Positions 45,141-54,032 of a stretch of DNA of 64,000 nucleotides are shown here, piece after piece (within the stretch, counting starts at the first letter, position 1; each line of letters opens with the position of its first letter). This DNA comes from Ypsolopha sequella. Taxonomy: Eukaryota; Arthropoda; Insecta; Lepidoptera; Ypsolophidae. The translations under genes and the position numbers were made by a program. The DNA lies in assembly GCA_934047225.1 (NCBI GenBank), contig OW203992.1:11521501-11585500 (forward strand). Direction: 5' to 3'. Under the pieces are notes generated by a model. It saw only the letters and a list, made by a program, of their open reading frames with translations. It was not told the origin of the DNA and did not search any database.

Positions 45141-45551
45141 GGGGTACGGATAACAATGTTTTGAAGTGAAAGCTTCTTTAGGTGCGTTGAGCGATTTTTG
45201 GAAGAGGAAAATCTTATCGGTTCACGTCACCGTCACTGACATGCCACAACAAAGTGTCATTGCACCTCTTTAGGGGTAGTTTCTCTATGATCTGTAGCTA
45301 TGAGTATGATGTGAAACTTCAATTTGATAATTTGACAGTAAATTTTTCACTTCTGTCAGCAATCCTCATGGTCCCCATGACTGCCTAACTTTTTTTTACC
45401 ATTTTAGTACAACCTACCTCAGCGCGCGAGTACAACTCACAAAAAAAACAACGAGAAAAACGCTCATTAAGCGTTTTTCTCGTTGTTTTTTTTTTCTTAG
45501 TTCTTAGCTTTCCTCCAGATGTCACTGTCCATGTCACCATAGATAAAATGT
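45141..45551. other. Unique and dispersed-repeat DNA
   Basis: GTACGGATAACAATGTTTTG, then AAGTGAAAGCTTCTTTAG and a TCTTATCGGTTCACGTCACC block. The latter resembles 63,335-63,375 (TCTTACGGGTTCGCGTCACC), so part is dispersed repeat. Confidence 0.4.
45441..45493. repeat. Perfect hairpin with 24-bp arms
   Basis: AAAAAAAACAACGAGAAAAA, then CGCT; five-base loop CATTA; then the exact inverse AGCG, TTTTTCTCGTTGTTTTTTTT. A short inverted duplication with no surrounding element visible. Confidence 0.85.
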
Positions 45552-45740
45552 GTTTCATACTCAGAATAAGGAATACAAATAGAAACTTGGCTAAAATAAT
45601 ACGCGGAGAAAGACACCTATCCTTGATTTTCTTACGACATTTTAGTGCGTTAGAGAGAGATGGATATGTATTAGTTTTTTCTTAATTAGGTAGGTTGTCA
45701 CTAGTTCGTTGCTTTGCTAGTGATGTAACAATGTCGATTT

Positions 45741-46660
45741 TTGACTACGATAAATAAACCAAATCGAAATGAACCGCGACCAATCTCCTTACCACACATC
45801 ATATCGTATCAAAGTGTGAAAAAAAAAGAGAATGCAGGAGGCACCGACCTTTCTGGTGACATCCTCTTGCTTTGGAAGGAGGCCAAGAGAATTAATAGCA
45901 AAGTGGTCTCTGTCTACCCCAGTGGGACACATGTTATATTGTGTAAATAAGGAATTAATAAAAGGATATCTTTCGTTTAGCATAATATTTTTTATTAAGT
46001 ACAAATTACTATATCGTAGGCAGGTAGGTACATAAGTTAAGTCCAAAATTGTGCTTGTTTCTAGTACAAAAAATGCTATAGCTTGTATCAGAGATACAAC
46101 CGTAAACTATTTAAGTGGATACTTTTTAAGTCGCCTCTTAACTCAATCAAATAGATGTTCGTTGATGTCGCGTCTTTGTTCAATCAAGGAAGAAGGAATG
46201 AATCGCAACAATAGAAATCATAATAATCATAGACTTATAGGATTCGTAATAATAATATTATGTCAATGATGAGCGATGACAGCGCAATTACTACAGAGGT
46301 AATATCATTTTTTTTTATTTCTATCAAATAAACATCAACTTATCTTGAATAAAAACTAATAACAAATAATGAACGATTAAAATACCTAATAACCTGTAAT
46401 AAGAAATCAAATTATGCGCAGTTCAAGTCAATAAGCATTCCCAAAATTCATTTCACGATAGAACTACCCTGTCAAAGTACTTTTATTGTCAACCACTAAG
46501 TACGAAAATGTCTTGATCTGCGGAATTTCTTCGTGAAGTCGATCAAGGCAGTAACGTGAACGAACAGGCCTTTCAGAACGATTTGCGAACATAGAAGTAT
46601 GCACTTTTCTAAACCACAGACATCCATAGGTACTGGTTCTGTTGCCTAAAATTGAAAAAT
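45741..46660. other. Internal region of P-like copy A, coding state unknown
   Basis: Plus-strand frame 45,741-45,950 and minus-strand frame 45,789-46,046 overlap. The equivalents in copy B differ by an indel in an A run, so neither is clearly conserved. On the minus strand CAATTTTAG at about 46,650 could be a splice acceptor, followed by a frame reading NRTSTYGCLWFRKVHT ... SYLVVDNKSTLTG. I see no P catalytic motifs. Worn or internally deleted transposase remains the simplest reading. Confidence 0.35.
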
Positions 46661-46748
46661 TATCGAGTTAACATACTATAGTATAGTACAAGCACGTACC
46701 TACAAACAAGATTGATAATGCAATTATACATAATTATTTAAAGGTTAC

Positions 46749-47332
46749 CAATGTGTCTGTATCTGGTAAATATAACGTTGGTAAGGCATCTGCTTTTAAA
46801 AGTCTCCATTTTAAATTTTCGTTTGGTCCAAAAGAATCCGACGTAAAGTGTTTCGAACAAATATGACCGCTTTTTTTAATTGCCCAATTTGGTCAAATTA
46901 TTCGTCTAAGCCATTCACTTTTTAATTCTTCCCTTTTTGGAAATCTGTAACAAAAAAATATAGCGATATTTATTCGGCATTATTTTTGTTTTAACTCGCG
47001 CTGCAATTAATCTGCGGTATTATCCTTTATGCACGGCTGCCGCAGGAACCAATGTTCGATAGTTTGCCACACGGACTTTAGTACATCACTATACGAAAAA
47101 ACATAACCTCTCATAGTCGGCAGAAAATCTATATAAAACAGGCAAATATCGGTGTAGAATTGAAAACGAGTATGATTTACAAGAACTACTATTATTGTTA
47201 CTGAGTTTTAGGTATGATCCTGAAACTTATTAACATAAAAACTATCAGAACTCACCGATGAAATGATATTGCTTCATTGTTGTTTTCTTTTCTTCCTGTA
47301 TGCGATTTACAGCCTTCAATCACACAAGACAT
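46749..47332 (-). pseudogene. THAP-domain transposase start, copy A (two exons)
   Basis: Exon 1, 47,256-47,332, begins MSCVIEGCKSHTGRKE and ends ISFHR; the next bases are GTGAGT, a good donor. Exon 2 begins at 46,946 after TTTTTTTGTTACAG and reads FPKREELKSEWLRRII, stop, PNWAIKKSGHICSKHF, then NLKWRLLKADALPTLYLPD. Together these form a C2CH THAP zinc finger: C-x4-C (CVIEGC), invariant FP, invariant W, C-x2-H (ICSKH) and the LK..A.PT end. A TGA replaces one residue between RRII and PNW. A possible donor (GTAACC) follows at 46,748. THAP fingers bind the transposon ends in P elements. The stop makes the product truncated at best. The 309-bp intron is where copy B has its 617-bp insert. Confidence 0.8.
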
Positions 47333-47768
47333 TTTATTACAATGTTAAAAAAACAATTAACACAAACAATAATAAATCACACTTTCACGAATTTTGAGAG
47401 GAAGAGCACCAAAATATTTAATTTCTCTCGGTGAAGCTGTAAACTTTCGCAAAATACAATAGACATTTCGATGCCACCAAATTAAGATGTGATGCACGCA
47501 ACGAACGATATTACAACACAACGATACAATGATGAGACATATTTAATTTGATGGTATTATAATATTTAAAATACATCCAAATTACATCCATCTGACATTT
47601 GTTTGGTTCAATCTAGTGACACACCAGGAAAAAATATAAAGTAAGTGCGGTCCGTCGTTTCATTCACTCGTACACAGGAGTAATTTACGTTAGATGAGTA
47701 CAATGGCTAATACCCAGTTCTTATTTTAGTCAGGCTTCTATTTGTATTCCTTATTCTGAGGTTTCATA

Positions 47769-47846
47769 TCAATCAATGTCAAAGTGGTTTTTCGTTTGTT
47801 TGGAATCGGTGCAAATTTTGTCTTTGATTCTGTTGCTAAAGAATAT
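47769..47846. other. 78-bp spacer between the two P-like copies
   Basis: Host DNA between the right target duplication of copy A and the left duplication of copy B. Nothing recognised in it. Confidence 0.7.
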
Positions 47847-49055
47847 GACAGTGCCTCAGAATAAGGAATACAAATAGAAACCTGGCTAAAATAATACGCG
47901 GAGAAAGACACCTATCCTTGATTTTCTTACGACATTTTAGTGCGTTAGAGAGAGATGGATATGTATTAGTTTTTTCTTAATTAGGTAGGTTGTCACTAGT
48001 TCGTTGCTTTGCTAGTGATGTAACAATGTCGATTTTTGACTACGATAAATAAACCAAATCGAAATGAACCGCGACCAATCTCCTTACCACACATCATATC
48101 GTATCAAAGTGTGAAAAAAAAGAGAATGCAGGAGGCACCGACCTTTCTGGTGACATCCTCTTGCTTTGGAAGGAGGCCAAGAGAATTAATAGCAAAGTGG
48201 TCTCTGTCTACCCCAGTGGGACACATGTTATATTGTGTAAATAAGGAATTAATAAAAGGATATCTTTCGTTTAGCATAATATTTTTTATTAAGTACAAAT
48301 TACTATATCGTAGGCAGGTAGGTACATAAGTTAAGTCCAAAATTGTGCTTGTTTCTAGTACAAAAAATGCTGTAGCTTGTATCAGAGATACAACCGTAAA
48401 CTATTTAAGTGGATACTTTTTAAGTCGCCTCTTAACTCAATCAAATAGATGTTCGTTGATGTCGCGTCTTTGTTCAATCAAGGAAGAAAGAATTAATCGC
48501 AACAATAGAAATCATAATAATCATAGACTTATAGGATTCGTAAAAATAATATTATGTCAATGATGAGCGATGACAGCGCAATTACTACAGAGGTAATTTC
48601 ATTTTTTTTTTATTTCTATCAAATAAACATCAACTTATCTTGAATAAAAACTAATAAAAAATAATGATGACAAAAAATGAAAATACCTAATAACCTGTAA
48701 TAAGAAATCAAATTATGCGCAGTTCAAGTCAATAAGCATTCCCAAAATTCATTTCACGATAGAACTACCCTGTCAAAGTACTTTTATTGTCAACCACTAA
48801 GTACGAAAATGTCTTGATCTGCGGAATTTCTTCGTGAAGTCGATCACGGCAGTAACGTGAACGAATAGGCCTTTCAGAACGATTTGCGAACATAGAAGTA
48901 TGCACTTTTCTAAACCACAGACATCCATAGGTACTGGTTCTGTTGCCTAAAATTGAAAAATTATCGAGTTAATATACTATAGTATAGTACAAGCACGTAC
49001 CTACAAACAAGATTGATAATGCAATTATACATAATTATTTAAAGGTTACCAATGT

Positions 49056-49218
49056 AGCCGATTCTGAAGGCTTTAATTTTAGTTTTAGTGCTGTCAAACA
49101 TAAAATTATTCTAAAGTAATTGAGATTCTGTTCTTAACTTTTAAGGACTATTTTGCAATGAATTAAATTTAGTTTTGACAGCACTAAAACTAAAATTAAA
49201 GCCTTTCAAATCGGCTTT
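49056..49218. mobile_element. MITE, TGCTGTCAAA family, copy 2, inside P-like copy B
   Basis: Absent from copy A, which gives a clean empty-site comparison. Inverted ends AGCCGATTCTGAAGGCTTTA and, at the right, TTCAAATCGGCTTTA. Both arms carry TTTTAGTTTTAGTGCTGTCA. Short exact target repeats are blurred by one or two substitutions. Relative at 28,584. Confidence 0.8.
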
Positions 49219-50414
49219 ATTGTGTCTGTATCTGGTAAATATAACGTTGGTAAGGCATCTGCTTTTAAAAGTCTCCATTTTAAATTTTCGTTTGGTCTAA
49301 AAGAATCCGACATAAAGTGTTTCGAACAAATATAACCGCTTTTTTTAATTGCCCAATTTGGTCAAATTATTCGACTAAGCCATTCACTTTTTAATTCTTC
49401 CCTTTTTGGAAATCTGTAACAAAAAATATAGCGATATTTATTCGGCATTATTTTTCTTTTAACTCGCGCTGCAATGAGGGATTTTCTTTTCTTTTTTTTT
49501 TACTCTTCCCTAGTCGCTGGATAGATGGCGCTGAACTTGGTAAGTTACTGCAAGGAACGGAACGTCACATAATTTTTTGATTATTGCACTTGGATGTTAT
49601 TTTGAGATCGTAAAACGAAACTTACATAAAAAAGTAATTAATGTCATTGTCACATCACATCACAATGACATTTTGAAAATAAATAAATAATAACAACAAG
49701 GAAAAAGACAAAAATAATTAGCAGTCTTTTTATGAGTTTTCTAAGCCAGAAAGAAAATGTCCCAAGAGAAAAAGAAGAGAAGTCTGTGCCTTGTGGATTT
49801 ATATAAAAATGGAGGCATACATCTTTTTCCTAAAGATGAAAGTCGTAAAGCGCAATGAGTACAAGCCATGGTACATTTTAAACCTGGACGGACCATAACA
49901 AAGCATTCGCACATAATATGCTCAGCACACATGTCATCAACCAACGAGCGTATGTGACGTGACGTGACGTGACGCAATGTTTTTTTTTCAATCGTTTTGG
50001 CTTTGGCACCTAGCAACGTAGTCAGTTCAACACCATCTACAGAGTTCTGGGAAACTATGTTTTTTTTTTATAACTCAAAAAGAAAACCTCTCATTAATCT
50101 ATTATCCTTTATGCACGGCTGCCGCGGGAACCAATGTTCGATAGTTTGCCACATGGACTTTAGTACATCACTATACGAAAAAACATAACCTCTCGTAGTC
50201 GGCAGAAAATCTATTTAAAACAGGCAAATATCGGTGTAGAATTGAACACGAGTATGATTTACAAGAACTACTATTATTGTTACTGAGTTTTAGGTATGAT
50301 CCTGCAACTTATTAACATAAAAACTATCAGAACTCACCGATGAAATGATATTGCTTCATTGTTGTTTTCTTTTCTTCCTGTATGCGATTTACAGCCTTCA
50401 ATCGCACAAGACAT
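49217..50414 (-). pseudogene. THAP-domain transposase start, copy B (interrupted)
   Basis: Exon 1, 50,338-50,414, and exon 2, from 49,413 downward, match copy A, including the same TGA inside exon 2. A few changes are private to this copy, for example the residue before ICSKHF. Intron 1 holds the 617-bp insert. The TGCTGTCAAA MITE begins at the end of exon 2. Not expected to give a functional protein. Confidence 0.75.
49476..50092 (+). mobile_element. 617-bp insert in P-like copy B with its own THAP-like fragment
   Basis: Absent from copy A. Ends are weakly inverted (GAGGGATTTTCTTTTC, and right end GAAAACCTCTC), with AT on both sides as the only visible target repeat. From 49,757 a plus-strand frame reads MSQEKKKRSLCLVDLYKNGG, IHLFPKDESRKAQ, stop, VQAM and HSHIICSAH. 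It has the FP, the position of the invariant tryptophan (now TGA) and C-x2-H of a THAP finger, but only one of the first two cysteines. It differs from the host element's THAP and is on the opposite strand. A (GTGAC)4 run lies at about 49,954-49,973. Confidence 0.65.
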
Positions 50415-50850
50415 TTTATTACAATGTTAAAAAAACAATCAACACAAACAATAATAAATCACACTTTCACGAATTTTGAGAGGAAGAGCACCAAAATATT
50501 TAATTTCTCTCGGTGAAGCTGTAAACTTTCGCAAAATGCAATAGACATTTCGATGCCACCAAATTAAGATGTGATGCACGCAACGTACGATATTACAACA
50601 CAACGATACAATGATGAGACATATTTAATTTTATGGTATTATAATTTTTAAAATACATCCAAATTACATCCATCTGACATTTGTTTGGTTCAATCTAGTG
50701 ACACACTAGGAAAAAATATAAAGTAAGTGCGGTTCGTCGTTTCATTCACTCGTACACAGGAGTAATTTACGTTAGATGAGTACAATGGCTAATGCCCAGT
50801 TCTTATTTTAGTCAGGCTTCTATTTGTATTCCTTATTCTGAGGACAGTGC

Positions 50851-51244
50851 CAACTAGGAATCATAATCAACACTAAATTTGACATAAGGAAAAACGCTCA
50901 TTCTGTTTCGTTTTCATAAAGCCAAATCCAGTTGTTTCAGATATCAAGAAGCTACTCAAATGTTCCTCCACTGACATGAGTGACGTTTTGTTAGTTCACT
51001 GGATTTTCCAACATTATTCCGCGTCATTAGCAGCGGCGACGACCGGAAACGGATGCCAAAAAGCGGATGCTTTTACTTTTGTATCGGTTTTTGTAAGCGC
51101 CTCTTTCACATTGGATGACGGATTATTTGGTTATCCAAAGGTTACTTCTTGAGTCTTGAAAGATAACTATAAAATAACTCATGTGAATAACATTATTACA
51201 TATATAACATTATTCCTACAATCGATATTAATATTTACTATATA
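50851..51244. other. Unique DNA, no gene seen
   Basis: Includes AGCAGCGGCGACGACCGG at 51,030. Nothing coding recognised. Confidence 0.45.
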
Positions 51245-51475
51245 TGCTATAAAAAGTAAAAATTAATAATTATAAATTATCGGCAAGTATGATGGTATTG
51301 AATATTTTATTATAAAATAAATATTCAGTACCATCATACTTACCTATAATTTATAATTATTATTTTTTATGATATAATTAGTATGATGGTATTGAATATT
51401 TTATTATAAAATAAATATTTAATTTACCTATAATTTATAATTATTAATTTTTACTCTTTACAGCATATTATTGTA
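51245..51475. repeat. Nested AT-rich fold-back with duplicated core
   Basis: The outer arms (AAAGTAAAAATTAATAATTA, AATTATTAATTTTTACTCTT) enclose AGTATGATGGTATTGAATAT, which is followed by its inverse (ATTCAGTACCATCATACTTA) and then repeated directly. As at 9,270-9,595, one arm of a hairpin has been copied twice. Confidence 0.75.
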
Positions 51476-51566
51476 AATACTAATACCGATTGTAACTGAT
51501 GCCGACCACAACTAGTGGTATAAATATATTTTACCAACTTATCATCACCTATATTTTGTGTTTTCG

Positions 51567-51570
<4 letters not shown>

Positions 51571-51602
<32 letters not shown>
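51571..51602 (+). repeat. TA microsatellite
   Basis: About 15 TA units after CGTATAAA. Another (TA)n lies at 58,361-58,384. Confidence 0.95.
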
Positions 51603-51608
<6 letters not shown>

Positions 51609-51766
51609 CTATAGATATAGGTGAGGAGCTTAATGCGTGCTGTGGGATTTTATGCGAAGTGACTATCTGGAATATTTTATTGTAAGCTACATAATGGTGG
51701 AGTAAATTACAATTTTAATATCTTTAAAAAAGGCGGGTTGTTTACAATTCACTTGCAATATGGCTC

Positions 51767-52057
51767 TTAAGAGGCTATGCGAATTTTATTTTTGTCACTG
51801 TCACTCCAAGCGAAAAATCGCGCAGTGCGAGAGGGGCAGATTCAGGGCAAAAGGGAATGAAGTTGGTTTTATATTTTTATTAAAAAAACTAAAATAGCCA
51901 GCAAAATTTCAAATATCAAATCTCTAGATATTGTTGAAACACGCCTAATAAAATATGTTTGAGTTCTGTATATGGTTCCTGTTCCTGTTTATTTTCTGTG
52001 TATTTCATGAAATACACAGAAAATAAACACCCGTATTTTTTTCGCATATCGCCTTAA
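51767..52057 (-). mobile_element. TTAA-flanked MITE, copy 4 (related)
   Basis: TTAA at 51,767-51,770 and 52,054-52,057. The minus strand begins GGCGATATGCGAAAAAAATA, and the other end is GAGGCTATGCGAATTTTAT. The interior CGCGCAGTGCGAGAGGGGC resembles CTCAGTGCGAGAGGGATGG of the other copies. A perfect 44-bp palindrome occupies 51,986-52,029. Confidence 0.7.
51986..52029. repeat. Perfect 44-bp palindrome
   Basis: 22-bp arms with no loop, centred on CA/TG of TTTCATGAAA, starting TGTTTATTTTCTGTG. It lies inside the TTAA-flanked MITE near its GGCGATATG end. Confidence 0.95.
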
Positions 52058-53170
52058 GGGCCATTTCACACTTTTAGCGAGAAATCTAAAATTTCTAGAG
52101 CCTATACCAATTTAAACAAGACTTTTATACTGTTGAATACATGATAATCATAGACCAATCTTTCCTATTGACAGTTAATGTACCACATTTCCAAATACCA
52201 CTTTGTATTTTTTCTAGTGATCAATCTCCCACACCTTGTTTATGGAAAACTAATCACATTGTTAACTTTAAGGACCTAATTCCTAAACAAGAATTCAAAA
52301 AATTTGTAAAAAGGTTTGCCACAACATCGGACATATAATTTGTTGACACATAATGTAACAAAATATGTATTTTTATAACACTATTTGTGGAAAAAAATAA
52401 TAATACCGTGAATTTTCCCGATTAATGTCGCCAGTTTACCACGATTTTTTGTATTAAATAAAGGATAATCACATTCAAAATAGTATGTTAAAATAACCTA
52501 TGATCTTTCACTAATCAAATTAAGTAATTTTATTGATAATCACTTCAATTAATTAGACCGAAATAAAAAATAAACATAACTCCAAATTCCAAGAAAGACA
52601 AAGCGTGATTTTGTGAAATGCCTTTCAACATTTATCTGGATTTTTTCTCTTAGTCAAAAGTCTGCACAAATTAAAAAGTCGAACAAAGTCCGTACAGAAG
52701 GCCGAAAGTCCAAACATGACCTAAACTCCGAACCAATCCGGACAAATGGTAACTATTTGTAACCATACAACAAGTATACTTATTTAGAACAATTTCAAAT
52801 AAAGTGTTCTTTTTATAATCTTTTTATTTCATTTTTTTGCCGAAGTCTCGCGGAGCAGGTAAGTGAAAATTTAATAATTTTTGGCAATGTTCAAAAAATT
52901 TAAGTTTTATCGTAATTATCATAAAAATAAATTTTTAACACCTTTGTTTTCAGGTTCAACAAAAATATGAAGGTCAAATATCCGACAATTATTCCTACCA
53001 TGACTGTCTTACTTCTGTATATGATGTCAGTCTTAACTTAATAGTTAAAAGTAAGCTGCCTATTTCTCCACTGCTCACTTACCTACATAAACTATAATAA
53101 GTTTCACCGAACAGATCCCAGGTTTCGTTTATTTTGTTTAAGTAATACATAGAGATAGGACCGAAAAACA
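52058..53170. other. Unique DNA, no supported gene
   Basis: The 65-codon frame at 52,141-52,338 (ends FKKFVKRFATTSDI) has no family I recognise. Nothing else seen. Confidence 0.4.
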
Positions 53171-53178
53171 GGTTTGGA

Positions 53179-53220
53179 GGGGCGAAGAGGGGGGCAAGAC
53201 GGGGGGGCCGGAGACAGGGG
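53179..53220 (+). other. Potential G-quadruplex
   Basis: Four G-runs of 4, 6, 7 and 4 (53,179-53,182; 53,189-53,194; 53,201-53,207; 53,217-53,220) with loops of 6, 6 and 9 bases. Exceptional for this AT-rich window. No adjacent gene, so the role is unknown. Confidence 0.6.
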
Positions 53221-53621
53221 AAGTTAGCCTTATTTGAGGCAGGGGCGCGTGACAAGAAAGTGAAACGAGTGTTGTGTCGCATCGCATTGCCCAAATTCTC
53301 ATCTCAAAATGCGGCGACACCAGAATATCGCCGCAAATCTCGAAAATGGGAGATCAACTGTTCTGATGGAATTATTTATGTGCGCTGCTGCGGAACGGCG
53401 TTAATCTTAAAATTCAAGTGGATAAAATGACTAACCACTGCCAGTATTTTTTAAATACATTACATCACTTTGTTTCACAGTTGTTCTGCTTTAAAACAGA
53501 ACGGTCTATACATTTCTTATAGAACAAATAAATAACGCTTCCCGAGAACAACTGAAAGCAATCTCATCTAAACTTCTACGGCTCCCATGAAATTAGTTGT
53601 TAAGAACAGACATCATGACGC
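53221..53621. other. Unique DNA, no gene seen
   Basis: GGCGGCGACACCAGAATATC at 53,310 and nearby GC-richer sequence, with no recognised product. Confidence 0.4.
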
Positions 53622-54032
53622 GACCAACTCAGTTGTGGGCGTGGCCAAATGTCATACTGTTTCATTTCGCTATAAGGTGCACGCTCCATGAAACATGCGA
53701 GGACAATACAATCGTGCCGATTTCGTCGCTGGCGCAAAATTGAAAACTTGTTTCAGATTATTAATTTAGATTACATTTTCGTTGTTTGACTCGTATTCAT
53801 TTTTTAATTTTATCTAAAACAATAAAAGCACATTCGGCTACACTTTAAGAAACAAAAAACTGTTAAATTTATGTATTTTAGGGATTTGTTGTTAAAATGT
53901 TACTCAAATTTCACGTTTTTTATTTCGACTTAAACATAGATCTAGATAATGATAATGGACTTAGCCTAAAATATTATAATTACATTCCATAGACACCCAA
54001 CAATGTGTTGACAGCGTTTGTATAGAGGTTTG
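53622..54032 (+). repeat. Duplicated non-coding segment, copy 2
   Basis: Same order as 21,722-22,296: ACCAACTCAGTTGTGGGCG, TGGCCAAATGTCATACTG, GCACGCTCCATGAAACATGC, CGATTTCGTCGCTGGCG, TTAAACATAGATCTAGATAA and TTGACAGCGTTTGTATAGAG. The last block is closer to the rest than in copy 1. Confidence 0.65.

Larger units (their letters stand above)
45552..47768 (-). mobile_element. P-superfamily-like transposon, copy A
   Basis: A 2,201-bp element (45,560-47,760) with 41-bp imperfect TIRs starting CTCAGAATAAGGAATACAAA. The first 25 bp are identical at both ends, followed by three mismatches. It is flanked by the perfect 8-bp duplication GTTTCATA (45,552-45,559 and 47,761-47,768). The minus strand encodes a split THAP domain just inside the 47,760 end. 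P-superfamily transposons combine an 8-bp target duplication with an N-terminal THAP finger. hAT elements also make 8-bp duplications but do not normally carry THAP. The element is shorter than a full P element and I could not recognise the catalytic domain, so it is probably non-autonomous. Confidence 0.8.
47847..50850 (-). mobile_element. P-superfamily-like transposon, copy B (with two inserts)
   Basis: Element 47,855-50,842, with the same CTCAGAATAAGGAATACAAA ends and its own perfect 8-bp duplication GACAGTGC (47,847-47,854 and 50,843-50,850). It is 2,988 bp. Removing two inserts (49,056-49,218 and 49,476-50,092) leaves about 2.2 kb, matching copy A nearly base for base. The different target duplications show that this is an independent insertion, not a segmental duplication of copy A. 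Confidence 0.85.

Noticed and set aside
45741..48340. Matching frames in the two P-like copies (plus and minus) as a conserved gene
   Set aside because: They match because the elements are copies. An indel in an A run changes the plus frame between copies, and neither strand shows a known domain.
45552..50850. Simple tandem segmental duplication
   Set aside because: Each copy has its own perfect 8-bp flanking repeat and inverted ends, so two transposon insertions explain it better.
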